From the NCBI GenBank assembly GCA_022827405.1, contig JAJDTA010000179.1, positions 1 through 56,842 of the forward strand: 56,842 nucleotides of DNA, written 5' to 3'. Position 1 is the first letter of the stretch, and every line of letters starts with the position of its first letter. This DNA comes from Acidimicrobiia bacterium (lineage in GTDB: Bacteria; Actinomycetota; Acidimicrobiia; Acidimicrobiales; Bin134). Below are positions 35,920-44,310 of this stretch, piece after piece. The notes under the pieces are model-generated. The model had not been told where the DNA came from. It saw nothing but the letters and a program-made list of their open reading frames with translations, and did not search any database. Position numbers and translations under genes: made by a program.

Positions 35920-36867
35920 GTGACTGCGTCTGCCCGATCCGTGAGCCATGTGGCCTACCTGGGACCACCGGGCACGTTCACCGAAGAAGCCCTTCTTACC
36001 CAACCCGACTTGGCTGCCGCCAAGCACAAGCTGTGCCGGTCGATCCCCGAGGTGCTCGAGAGTGCCGCCGAGGGCCAGGTCGATTTGGGGTTCACCGCCA
36101 TCGAGAACTCCATCGAGGGCACCGTGAACGTCGCCCTCGATGCGCTGATCTTCGAGCACGATCTGCTCATCCAGCGAGAGGTGGTCATCGACGTCCGGCT
36201 CCACCTCCTCGGCCTTGTTGGCGCGTCGCTGGAGACAATCCAACGAGTCATCAGCTTCCCCGTGGCCACCGCCCAGTGCCGGCGCTACCTCACCGACAAC
36301 CTGCCCCATGCCGAAGAGGTGGCGGCCAACTCCACCGCGGCTGCGGCCCGGGATCTCTCCATCTCCAAAGACGCCGCATCTGCGGCCGTCGGCACCATCC
36401 TGTCGCAGCACATCTACGGTCTAGAGCTGCTGGCCACCGACATCGAAGACCACCCCGAGAACCAAACCCGTTTCGTGGCGGTATCCAGTTCGGGCGTCCC
36501 TGCCCCCACCGGCCACGACAAGACCTCCATCGTGGTTTTCCAGCGCGCCGACCGGTCGGGCTCGCTGATGGGCATTCTCGCCGAATTCGCCGCCCGGTCC
36601 ATCAACCTCACCAAGCTGGAGTCGCGGCCCACCAAGAAGGCACTGGGCGACTACTGCTTCCTCATCGACCTTGAGGGCCATGTCGCCGATCAACTGGTGG
36701 CCGACTGCCTCACCAGCATCGTGGCCAAGCACGGCGAGGTGAAGTTCCTCGGCTCCTACCCCACCAACATCAGGGGAAACGAAGAGCAATCCAACGCGGC
36801 CACCACTGCCTGGTCGGAGGCCCAGAGTTGGATCGACGACCTCCGTGGGCAAGTCGACCCGACTTGA
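35920..36867 (+). CDS. pheA: Prephenate dehydratase
   Basis: Converts prephenate to phenylpyruvate in phenylalanine synthesis. 315 residues: periplasmic-binding-like catalytic domain (VAYLGPPGTFTEEAL, GFTAIENSIEGTV, and the catalytic TRF in ENQTRFVAV) followed by an ACT domain (HDKTSIVVF, GILAEFAARSINLTKLESRP core INLTKLESRP) that binds phenylalanine as inhibitor. No chorismate mutase domain. Start GTG 35920 fits a leaderless mRNA; GTG 35941 is the alternative. Confidence 0.94.
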   Translation: MTASARSVSHVAYLGPPGTFTEEALLTQPDLAAAKHKLCRSIPEVLESAAEGQVDLGFTAIENSIEGTVNVALDALIFEHDLLIQREVVIDVRLHLLGLVGASLETIQRVISFPVATAQCRRYLTDNLPHAEEVAANSTAAAARDLSISKDAASAAVGTILSQHIYGLELLATDIEDHPENQTRFVAVSSSGVPAPTGHDKTSIVVFQRADRSGSLMGILAEFAARSINLTKLESRPTKKALGDYCFLIDLEGHVADQLVADCLTSIVAKHGEVKFLGSYPTNIRGNEEQSNAATTAWSEAQSWIDDLRGQVDPT

Positions 36868-36939
36868 TTTGACCGGTTCTAATATCTTCCATTAGCACTG
36901 TTCCGTCATAGCCCTCTCTCAACCGACGCGGAGGAGACC

Positions 36940-38160
36940 ATGGAGTTCGGAATTTTCGTCAACGGCTACATCCCCGGGCCAGCAGCCCACGACACCAACG
37001 CAGAGCACACCGCCTTGATGCGGGAAGCCCACTACGTCATCACCGCCGATAAGTACAACTGGAAGTACGCCTGGTTCGGAGAGCATCACTGCCTCACCGA
37101 GTACAGCCACATGTCGGCCCCCGCCCCGGTCATGGGCTATGTGGCCGCGCAAACCGAGCGCATCCACCTCTCCACCGGCATTACCAGCCTGCCCACCGCC
37201 AAAGAGCACCCCGTGCGCATCGCCGAGCGGGCCGCCATGCTCGACCACATCACCGAGAACCGCTTCGAGTTCGGCACCGGACGAGGCGCGGGCAGCCACG
37301 AGGTGGCCACCTTCGGCGGCCTCACCCCGCCCGAGACCAAGTCGATGTGGGATGAGGTCATCCGCGAGATCCCCCGTATGTGGGAACAGCGCGACTACTG
37401 TTTTGAGGGCGAGCACTTCTCGGTGCCCAAGCCCCACAATGTGCTGCCCAAGCCCCACGGCCACGGCCATCCCCCCATCTGGGTGGCCTGCGGCAACCCG
37501 CCCACCTTCGCCAAGGCCGGATCGCTGGGCATCGGGGCCATTGCGTTCAATTTCGAGCCCATCTTCAACCTCAAGGGCCGCATCGACGCCTATAAGGAGG
37601 CCATCGACAACCCAGTGGAGCAGATCGGCCAATTCAAGAACGACAACGTGATGATGACCAACGCCGTCATCTGCCTCGAAGACCGGGAACGGGCCCGGGA
37701 GATCGCCAAGGCCAAGGGCCGGGGCTACCTGGTCACCATGGTGAACCTCTACCACGACACCATGCCCAAGTCCCCCGACGCCATCACCTGGCCCTCGGCC
37801 CCCAACCAGGTCGAATGGACCGACGAGATGCTCGACGGGGCCATTGCCGGCGGCTACATGCTGTGCGGCAACGCCGAAGAGGTGTGCGAGCAGGTGGCCC
37901 GCTACCAGACGGTCGGATGCGACCAGGTGGTGTTCGGCCTGCCCGGCGAGGGCATGGAGCACGACGAGATCGACGAGATGCTCGAGGTGTTCGGCACCAA
38001 GGTGATCCCCGAGTACGACCCCGACCCGATCCACTCCACCGACCGCTACCGAGCCACGGCCCAACGCCGGTACCCCGACTTCGAGTTCCCGCTGCCCGAA
38101 GGCATCGATGTGGAGCTCATCCCCGACACCGCCCTGCTGCCATTGGGCCACGTCAAGTAG
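36940..38160 (+). CDS. LLM class flavin-dependent oxidoreductase (luciferase-like)
   Basis: A 406-residue TIM-barrel monooxygenase-type protein: MEFGIFVNGYIPGP at the N-terminus, WFGEHHCLTEYSHMSAPAP (core FGEHHCLTEYSH), LSTGITSLP, RIAERAAMLDHIT, FGTGRGAGSHE. It could use FMN or F420. The substrate is unknown. Start ATG 36940 has a strong GGAGGAG ribosome binding site. The 72-bp spacer before it holds a small CTAAT/ATTAG repeat. It is first in a rightward run of six genes for acyl-CoA and related metabolism. Confidence 0.86.
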   Translation: MEFGIFVNGYIPGPAAHDTNAEHTALMREAHYVITADKYNWKYAWFGEHHCLTEYSHMSAPAPVMGYVAAQTERIHLSTGITSLPTAKEHPVRIAERAAMLDHITENRFEFGTGRGAGSHEVATFGGLTPPETKSMWDEVIREIPRMWEQRDYCFEGEHFSVPKPHNVLPKPHGHGHPPIWVACGNPPTFAKAGSLGIGAIAFNFEPIFNLKGRIDAYKEAIDNPVEQIGQFKNDNVMMTNAVICLEDRERAREIAKAKGRGYLVTMVNLYHDTMPKSPDAITWPSAPNQVEWTDEMLDGAIAGGYMLCGNAEEVCEQVARYQTVGCDQVVFGLPGEGMEHDEIDEMLEVFGTKVIPEYDPDPIHSTDRYRATAQRRYPDFEFPLPEGIDVELIPDTALLPLGHVK

Positions 38161-38184
38161 ACCAGCCGACGAGGAGCAGCGGCT

Positions 38185-38862
38185 GTGCCGCGCGACGCCA
38201 CCGAAACCCGGGCCCGGCTGATCGCCGAAGCCGAGCGCCTGTTCGCCGAACAGGGCATCTGGCGGGTGAGGGTGCAAGACATCGTGACTGCCGCCGGGCA
38301 GAAGAACAGCTCCGCGCTCTCCTATCATTTCGGCTCCCGCAGCGGGGTGCTCGATGCCATCCTGCGTGATCACGGTGAGCCCATCGACCAAGACCGGGGC
38401 GAGGTGTGGACTTCGTTGGACGACGACCACACGCCGGCGCTGATTGAGGCCCTGATCCAGCCCCTTACCTGGCGACTGTCCACGTCCAGCGGACGGTGCT
38501 ACCTGCGTATCGTGGCCCAGCTCAGTGCCGAGTTCAGCCGCTGGGATTTCGATCCCACCCACGTTCCGGCCAACCTCAACGCAATCCTGCGGCTGCTGCG
38601 AGACCAGGCCGCCGCTCCCGACAAGAGCCAACGCGACGAGCGGGTGCTGGGCATGATCCAGCTCATGACCGCCTCTTTGGCCGAGCGGGCCCGCCGTATC
38701 GAAGCCGGAGATCCCCTGGCCACCCACAACGACGAGTACGCCGCCAACCTGGTGGACATGTTGACCGGCGTCATCGAGGCCCCCGCTCGCGCTGCGGCCA
38801 CAACAGCGACCGCGACCGCTACCACCCGCAACGCGACCGCGCCCCAGCGCGCCGGTCGATAA
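38185..38862 (+). CDS. TetR family transcriptional regulator
   Basis: A 225-residue regulator. N-terminal helix-turn-helix: TRARLIAEAERLFAEQGIWRVRVQDIV (core AERLFAEQGIWRVRVQDIV) and SALSYHFGSRSGVLDAIL. The C-terminal half is the ligand-binding helical domain, ending in an Ala/Thr-rich tail (TTATATATTRNATA) that is probably disordered. GTG start with GAGGAG upstream. It probably controls the surrounding cluster and responds to an acyl-CoA or related ligand (inference from neighbours). Confidence 0.9.
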   Translation: MPRDATETRARLIAEAERLFAEQGIWRVRVQDIVTAAGQKNSSALSYHFGSRSGVLDAILRDHGEPIDQDRGEVWTSLDDDHTPALIEALIQPLTWRLSTSSGRCYLRIVAQLSAEFSRWDFDPTHVPANLNAILRLLRDQAAAPDKSQRDERVLGMIQLMTASLAERARRIEAGDPLATHNDEYAANLVDMLTGVIEAPARAAATTATATATTRNATAPQRAGR

Positions 38863-38865
38863 CGT
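38860..38865 (+). promoter_or_regulatory. Candidate -10 box of leaderless MaoC mRNA
   Basis: TAACGT, including the TetR stop codon, ends exactly six bases before GTG 38872. It would allow MaoC and following genes to be expressed separately from the regulator. Confidence 0.35.
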
Positions 38866-38871
38866 TCGTCT

Positions 38872-39357
38872 GTGCCCGACAACCAGAGCGATCGCCCGGT
38901 TACCGGCCTGTGGTTCGAGGACCTGACCCCCGGCCTGATAGTCCACCACGCCATCCGGCGCACCATCACCGAGGCCGACAACGTGGCCTTCACCACCATG
39001 ACCATGAACCCCGCGCCCATTCACCTCGATGCCGACTACGCCGCCGGCACCGAGTTCGGCCAACCCCTGGTCAACTCCATGCTCACCTTGGGGCTGGCCG
39101 TGGGCATCAGCGTTCACGAGACAACCATGGGCACCACCGTGGCCAACTTGGGCTTCCAGGAGGTCACCTTCGGCGCCCCGGTGTTCGCCGGAGACACCAT
39201 CCGGGTGGAGACCGAGGTACTCGACTCCCGACCGTCCAAGTCCCGTCCCACCCAGGGCGTGGTGACCCTGGAGCACCGGGCATACTCGGTGGGCGCCGAC
39301 GCGCTGGTTTGCAAGGCCGTTCGCACTGCTCTGATGCATCGCCGACCGTCTCAATAG
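38872..39357 (+). CDS. MaoC-like hot-dog dehydratase
   Basis: A 161-residue single hot-dog domain. The hydratase-2 type active site is recognised in [12 protein letters not shown] (Asp/His region) after [12 protein letters not shown] and before [14 protein letters not shown]; the shape resembles mesaconyl-CoA or beta-methylmalyl-CoA dehydratase-related proteins. It probably hydrates or dehydrates an enoyl-CoA. GTG start, leaderless-type -10 box. The SDR gene follows 14 bases later. Confidence 0.85.
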   Translation: MPDNQSDRPVTGLWFEDLTPGLIVHHAIRRTITEADNVAFTTMTMNPAPIHLDADYAAGTEFGQPLVNSMLTLGLAVGISVHETTMGTTVANLGFQEVTFGAPVFAGDTIRVETEVLDSRPSKSRPTQGVVTLEHRAYSVGADALVCKAVRTALMHRRPSQ

Positions 39358-39371
39358 GCAATGCTTTGAGC

Positions 39372-40085
39372 ATGAACCGATTTGAAGACAAAATCGCCAT
39401 AGTCACTGGCGCGGCTTCCGGCATCGGCAGGGCCGCCGCCGACCGCCTGCGCTCCGAGGGCGGCACCGTGGTGGGCATCGACCGCGACCCGGTAACCGAC
39501 GTCGACATGGCCATCCAACTCGACCTGCTGAACCTCAACGCCATCGCCCCCACAGTCGCTCAGATCGTGGAGGCCTACGGCCGCATCGACGTGCTGTGCA
39601 ACATCGCCGGCATCGGCCATTTCGCCCGAGACGAAGATGAGACCCTGGAGGCATGGAACCGGGTGATCGGTGTCAACCTCACCGCCACCTTCTTCATGTC
39701 GCAGGCCTGTTTGCCCCACTTGCTCGAATCCCAGGGCAACATAGTCAACACCGCCTCTACAGCAGGTACCAATGCCCAAGCGTGGAGCTCAGCCTACTCA
39801 GCGTCCAAAGGCGGGGTGATCGCCCTCACCCAGACCATGGCCATCACCAACGGGCGGTCAGGGATCCGGGTCAACTGCATCGCCCCTGGCGGTGTTGAGA
39901 CGCCGATCGGTGAGCAGTTCACCCCCCCGGAAGACGTGGACCTCACCCTCATGGCCGGCATGCTCCCCTACCACCGTCCCGCCCAACCGCCGGAACTGGC
40001 CTCCGCCTTCGCGTTCCTGGCCAGCGACGACGCCAGCTACTGCAATGGGATCGTCCTCAGGGTTGACGGGGGGACCATGGCATGA
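39372..40085 (+). CDS. Short-chain dehydrogenase/reductase
   Basis: A 237-residue classical SDR: VTGAASGIGRA, NIAGIGH, the YSASKGG active site, NCIAPGGVETPI and the C-terminal GIVLRVDGGTMA. The likely substrate is a hydroxyacyl-CoA or alcohol made by the neighbouring enzymes (inference). Start: ATG 39372 (MNRFEDKIAIVTG). Its stop overlaps the start of the CoA transferase (ATGA, 40082-40085). Confidence 0.88.
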   Translation: MNRFEDKIAIVTGAASGIGRAAADRLRSEGGTVVGIDRDPVTDVDMAIQLDLLNLNAIAPTVAQIVEAYGRIDVLCNIAGIGHFARDEDETLEAWNRVIGVNLTATFFMSQACLPHLLESQGNIVNTASTAGTNAQAWSSAYSASKGGVIALTQTMAITNGRSGIRVNCIAPGGVETPIGEQFTPPEDVDLTLMAGMLPYHRPAQPPELASAFAFLASDDASYCNGIVLRVDGGTMA

Positions 40086-41314
40086 GCCATCCAGCCCCCC
40101 CGCTCGCCGGGGTCCGAGTGATCGAGAGCTCGCTGCTCGGCCCCGGATTCCTAACCACGTTCTTGTCCGACATGGGCGCCGACGTCATCAAAGTAGAGCC
40201 TCCGCAGGGCGACTACATCCGCCAGATGACCTGGCCCATCGTCAACGGAGTGTCGCTGCTGCACCTGCACACCCACCGGGGCAAGCGCAGCATCGTGCTC
40301 GACCTACGCCAACCCGAGGGCGTTGAGCTCTACCTGGATCTGGCCCGCAACGCCGACGCGGTGGTCGAGGCCATGCGGCCCGGCGCGCTGGAGCGGCGGG
40401 GCCTGGGCTACGAGCAGCTCAAAGAGGTCAACCCCAAGATCGTGTTCGCCACCATCAGCGGCTACGGCATGACCGGCCCCTACAAAGACATGCCCAGCCA
40501 CGGCATCGCCTACGACACCTGGGCCGGGCTCATTCCCCCCGCCTACGACGATGACGGTTTCTGCCGCATCCCCGAGATGCCCAACATCGGTATCAACATC
40601 GCCCCCCTCATCGGGGCGCTGGCCGTGTGCGCCGGCATCATTCGGGCTCGCGACACCGGCGAGGGCTGCCGGCTCGAGCTGGCCCAGTCCGACGCGGCGG
40701 CCTATATGGACTGGTACCGCATCGAAACGTGGAAGGCCTACGAGCGACCCGAAGACGAGGTCACCGGCAACCCGTCCGACGACTACGAGCGCCGGGCGCC
40801 GGGCCTAGCCGGCATGTGGGAGGGCGTCCGCTACCAGATGTACGAGTCGGCCGACGGCCACGTGCTATTCATGGCCTCTGAACAGGCGTTTTGGAAGAAC
40901 TTCTGCGAAGCCCTCGACCGCATGGACCTCTTCGACCGCTGGCCGGGCTCGAAGTACGCCGACCACGCCCGGGGCAACCTGGAGATGCAGCGGGAGCTGC
41001 GCGACATCTTCCGCACCAAGACCAGCGCCGAGTGGCTGGAATTCGGCGACCGGGTGAACACCCCTATCGCCCCGGTCAACAACGCCAAGAACGTGGTCGA
41101 CGACCCGCAATTCCAAGACCGGCTGCCGCTGTTCACCACCGAGCAGGTGGGCTGCGAGCAACTCCCCCTCCCGGTGAAGTTCTTCGACGAGGAGCTGCCT
41201 GTGCCCACCCACGCGCCCACCGTCGGCCAGCAGACCGACGAGGTACTCAGCGAAGTACTGGGGTTGGACGACGACAGACTGGCTTCACTGCGGGACCAAG
41301 GCATCCTTGGATGA
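40082..41314 (+). CDS. CaiB/BaiF (family III) CoA transferase
   Basis: A 410-residue CoA transferase. Family features: LLGPGFLTTFLSDMGADVIKVEPP (core FLSDMGADVIKVEPP), RGKRSIVLDLRQPEG, ATISGYGMTGPY, and the likely catalytic Asp204 in ELAQSDAAAYMDWY. It moves CoA between carboxylic acids without ATP. Overlapping starts and stops on both sides (ATGA with the SDR and with HisN) show a tight operon. Confidence 0.9.
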   Translation: MSHPAPPLAGVRVIESSLLGPGFLTTFLSDMGADVIKVEPPQGDYIRQMTWPIVNGVSLLHLHTHRGKRSIVLDLRQPEGVELYLDLARNADAVVEAMRPGALERRGLGYEQLKEVNPKIVFATISGYGMTGPYKDMPSHGIAYDTWAGLIPPAYDDDGFCRIPEMPNIGINIAPLIGALAVCAGIIRARDTGEGCRLELAQSDAAAYMDWYRIETWKAYERPEDEVTGNPSDDYERRAPGLAGMWEGVRYQMYESADGHVLFMASEQAFWKNFCEALDRMDLFDRWPGSKYADHARGNLEMQRELRDIFRTKTSAEWLEFGDRVNTPIAPVNNAKNVVDDPQFQDRLPLFTTEQVGCEQLPLPVKFFDEELPVPTHAPTVGQQTDEVLSEVLGLDDDRLASLRDQGILG

Positions 41315-42099
41315 CCGAGTCGGCAGATACCGAGCTGCTGAACGATGCCGTTGAGCTGACCCGTGAGGCCGGACAGCTAACGCTGAGGTGGTTCTCCGAC
41401 CATGAGCTGTCGGTGCTGCGCAAAGATGATGGGTCACCGGTAACCGAAGCCGACAAGGCCGCGGAAGCCTTCCTCCGCGAGGCTTTGGCCAAGAGATTTC
41501 CCGACGACGCGGTGATCGGAGAGGAATACCCCGAAGAGCAGGGCACATCAGGGCGAACCTGGGTTATCGACCCCATAGACGGCACCCGCAGCTTCGTCCG
41601 CGGGGTGCCCCTGTACACCACGCTGTTGGCCGTAATCGATCAGCACGGCCCGGCCATCGGCGTCGGCGCCGTCCCCCCTCTCGACGAAGCGGTTTGGGCC
41701 GGACGAGGCCTGGGCTGCTACCACAACGGCCGCCGCTGCCAAGTGAGCGCCCAAACCGAGCTAAGCCGGTCGTACTTGAGCACATCAGGAACCGAATGGT
41801 GGCCCGAAGGCGCCTTCGAACGAGTTCGGCAAACCCACAACCGAGAGAGCCGAACAGGTCCCCGACTCCGCACCTGGGGCGACGGCTACGGTTACGTCCT
41901 GGTGTCCACCGGACGCGTCGACGCCATGATCGACCCCGGCCTAAATCTGTGGGACATCGCCCCCATGTTGGTGATCATCCCCGAAGCTGGCGGCCGCATC
42001 ACCCAGTGGAACGGTTCCACCACCCCATCCGCCGGCGACTGGCTGGCCACCAACGGCGCCATCCACGACGAACTCCGCACTCTTCTCAACAACGGCTAA
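41311..42099 (+). CDS. hisN: Inositol monophosphatase family protein, histidinol-phosphatase-like
   Basis: A 262-residue metal-dependent phosphatase. Motifs: IGEEYPEE, WVIDPIDGTRSFVRG and LNLWDIAPMLVIIPEAGG (core WDIAP). The arrangement matches HisN-type histidinol-phosphate phosphatases of actinobacteria, but inositol or other sugar phosphates are possible. ATG 41311 overlaps the CoA-transferase stop. Its 3' end overlaps the convergent gene by four bases. Confidence 0.82.
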   Translation: MTESADTELLNDAVELTREAGQLTLRWFSDHELSVLRKDDGSPVTEADKAAEAFLREALAKRFPDDAVIGEEYPEEQGTSGRTWVIDPIDGTRSFVRGVPLYTTLLAVIDQHGPAIGVGAVPPLDEAVWAGRGLGCYHNGRRCQVSAQTELSRSYLSTSGTEWWPEGAFERVRQTHNRESRTGPRLRTWGDGYGYVLVSTGRVDAMIDPGLNLWDIAPMLVIIPEAGGRITQWNGSTTPSAGDWLATNGAIHDELRTLLNNG

Positions 42100-43070
42100 G
42101 CCCCGGCAAACTCCTCACAAACAACCCCCTGCCCTTCCAACGCGTCCAAGAACTCGACCGGGTCTACCACCTCGGATGGGCCCATGGCCCCAACCTGGCG
42201 CAACTGTCCCCCGACAAAGAGCTCAATGGCACCCATCACCACCGCGGCCGTCACGGTTCCCGGTGGTGCCGAAGCGCCCAATATCCGACCGGTCCACTTC
42301 TGGCCCTTCTGCCCTCGCACCTCAACCCTGACCGCCCCCAGCTTTCCCTCCGGGTGGGGCGGCCGCAACATGGGCAGCCAGGAGCTGAAGCGATCCCGGC
42401 GGGTGGCCGCCATCCGCGCCGTTATCCGATCGGCACCGCTGAACTTCCGGACCAACAACATCGGGTCGGGCAGCGCCGCCCGGTAGCAGTCGGCCGCGTC
42501 CACCGGGCTCGGGAACCAGCACAACTCCCGACCTGAGCCCCCCGGCCGCTGCTTCCACCCACCCCGCCACTCCAGCGCCAGCGAGCTCAACGCCTTGTGG
42601 TGCTGGCGGGCACACGCCGGCCCTCCGGTGCCGAACTTGGCCACATGCACCTCGGTAACCCGGTCGAACCCCTCAGCGGCCCGCACGGCCAGCACATCGG
42701 TCAGCCCCGGCGCCATGCCCACTCCGGCCACCATCAGGGTGTTCTGCCGCTGGGCCGCACCGTGCATGCCCAGGAGCCGTCGCACATCGGCCACCGAGTC
42801 CGACGTGGAGAGCGTTACCCTGCTCCGGGCCAAGAACCGACGGGCCAACCGGGCTTGACTGCCCGATGCAGTGGCCAACACCACCACATCGGCTGAGTCG
42901 TCAAGGCTGCCCATCGTGACCGGCAAGCCGTATTTCTCCGACAACTGCCAGGCGCGGTGGGGATTCCGATCAACTACTGCCACCCGCCCAACCGGAATCG
43001 ACGGTGCGTTGGCCAAGCGCTCCACCACGCCCGCGCCGACCACGCCCGCGCCAACAATCAATATGTCCAT
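42096..43070 (-). CDS. Saccharopine dehydrogenase-like NAD(P)-binding protein
   Basis: A 324-residue protein with a Rossmann start ILIVGAGVVGAGVVERL and an N-terminal half like saccharopine dehydrogenase/homospermidine synthase relatives (VVVLATASGSQARLARRFL core ATASGSQA, GVGMAPGLTDVLA). The C-terminal half is less typical. Substrate unknown. No membrane segment. Start ATG 43070, 24 bases after the small gene upstream. Confidence 0.75.
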   Translation of the reverse strand: MDILIVGAGVVGAGVVERLANAPSIPVGRVAVVDRNPHRAWQLSEKYGLPVTMGSLDDSADVVVLATASGSQARLARRFLARSRVTLSTSDSVADVRRLLGMHGAAQRQNTLMVAGVGMAPGLTDVLAVRAAEGFDRVTEVHVAKFGTGGPACARQHHKALSSLALEWRGGWKQRPGGSGRELCWFPSPVDAADCYRAALPDPMLLVRKFSGADRITARMAATRRDRFSSWLPMLRPPHPEGKLGAVRVEVRGQKGQKWTGRILGASAPPGTVTAAVVMGAIELFVGGQLRQVGAMGPSEVVDPVEFLDALEGQGVVCEEFAGA

Positions 43071-43094
43071 GCTGCTCAGAAGAAGCGATCAGGA

Positions 43095-43235
43095 CTAGCT
43101 GCTGCCGCTGATCTGGCGCCAGCCGCCCGACTGGGGCGGCACGCCCCCGGTTCCCCGAGCGCGCAAGATGGCCGCAATGGCAGCCGCACCGGCCAGAGCA
43201 ACCAACGCTCTCCGCAGAATCTTCACAACTCCCAT
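43095..43235 (-). CDS. Small single-helix membrane protein
   Basis: A 46-residue protein: MGVVKILRRALVALAGAAAIAAILRARG forms one amphipathic to hydrophobic helix (core ALVALAGAAAIAAIL), followed by a short tail with SGGWRQI. Not recognised further; many actinobacteria have similar small proteins ending in a GGWR motif. The start ATG 43235 is chosen because the upstream extension enters the tRNA-Ile region. Confidence 0.55.
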   Translation of the reverse strand: MGVVKILRRALVALAGAAAIAAILRARGTGGVPPQSGGWRQISGSS

Positions 43236-43292
43236 CCTAACGAACCCCCATACCGCCGCAACCGGGCTTGTGAGATGTGGGAGGTGGAGGTG

Positions 43293-43366
<74 letters not shown>

Positions 43367-43383
43367 GCAGCCGGACGGCAAGC

Positions 43384-43896
43384 CTACTTACGGGGAATCC
43401 AGCTCGGCCAACGAAATCGGGCTGGTCTTGTCCGTGGGCGTTGCCGAGCTGTTTCCTCCTCAATGACCGTGACCCTCATTCCCCCGGTCAGGTCGCTGAT
43501 GAGGTTGAACAACACGCACAGCAAAACGTTGAAGAACGTGCCCGCCACCACCAGCACCAGCCCACCCACGGCGAGGCCCCGGAAAATCTGGCTGGCGTTG
43601 AACTTGAACTCTTGCAGCGCGAACAGCTCCTCGATGAACGACTCGGTGTCGTCCACCGTGCCCGACCCCACCGCGATGCTCCACAGCATCACCCCGGCCA
43701 GCATGACGATCACCCACAGGCACATGTAGAAGATCAACGAGATCTTCAGCACCGACCACGGCTCGATGTGCCGGATCACCCGGCGCACCTTGCGGGCCTG
43801 CAAGCGCACCGCCCGCCGATACTCCCTCGGGGTCACCCTTACCGGCCGACGCGCCGAAGGCGGCGCGGGCACCGGCGCAGCCTGGGGGTCGCTCAC
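43384..43896 (-). CDS. DUF3566 membrane protein
   Basis: A 170-residue protein, cytoplasmic and basic at the N-terminus (EYRRAVRLQARKVRRVIRHI), then IEPWSVLKISLIFY, a membrane helix, a short extracellular loop (ESFIEELFALQ) and a second helix, ending in FNLISDLTGGMRVTVIEE (core LISDLTGGMRV), the DUF3566 signature. It lies near gyrA in many actinobacteria; the function is unknown. GTG 43896 overlaps the upstream stop (GTGA), which sets the start. Confidence 0.87.
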   Translation of the reverse strand: MSDPQAAPVPAPPSARRPVRVTPREYRRAVRLQARKVRRVIRHIEPWSVLKISLIFYMCLWVIVMLAGVMLWSIAVGSGTVDDTESFIEELFALQEFKFNASQIFRGLAVGGLVLVVAGTFFNVLLCVLFNLISDLTGGMRVTVIEEETARQRPRTRPARFRWPSWIPRK

Positions 43897-44261
43897 CCGA
43901 CCGGGGTCAATGGACACGATTCGAAGTGTACGGGATCGCTGATTGGAAAAGATTGGCACTGCCACCACTTCGGCGGCAGAAACTCGGCTCGGGCCACCGC
44001 CGTTGCCCCGTCGCGGCGCACCACCACCTCGGCCTGAAACCCATCTCTCGTAACCGAGGTGAGCGTTGCTCCGTTGGCCGCGGCAATCCCAGCGCCGGCT
44101 GACGGCTCCGCCGCGGCGGCCATCGCCGCCACATCAGCAATCGCCGCCGCCCGGGCCCGGCGAACGGCGTCAGCCCCGAGCTGTCCCAGCAACACCATCG
44201 CTACTCCCACTACCGCCAACATCCCCGCGCCCAAAACCGAGATCGATCCCCGCTCGCCCAC
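43893..44261 (-). CDS. TadE-like pseudopilin/secretion-neighbourhood protein
   Basis: A 122-residue protein with an N-terminal membrane helix (GSISVLGAGMLAVVGVAMVL, about 5-25) followed by a long helix (ADAVRRARAAAIADVAAMAAAA) typical of Flp/TadE-like proteins, and a short C-terminal domain with two cysteines. Such proteins are usually found in tad pilus clusters; here it stands between gyrA and DUF3566. No other tad gene is present. GTG start at 44261, 49 bases after gyrA. Confidence 0.68.
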   Translation of the reverse strand: MGERGSISVLGAGMLAVVGVAMVLLGQLGADAVRRARAAAIADVAAMAAAAEPSAGAGIAAANGATLTSVTRDGFQAEVVVRRDGATAVARAEFLPPKWWQCQSFPISDPVHFESCPLTPVG

Positions 44262-44310
44262 AGTGCTGCTCCGATGTGTTTTCGAGGGGGAAGATTCAAC
44301 TCAGAGAAGA

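Noticed and set aside
36868-36939. CTAAT/ATTAG inverted repeat before the LLM gene as a TetR operator
   Set aside because: Arms of only five bases with a 7-nt spacer are too weak to call.
36919-39354. An 811-codon open frame on the minus strand
   Set aside because: It lies antisense to the LLM, TetR and MaoC genes, all of which have clear family motifs; its own translation is low-complexity.
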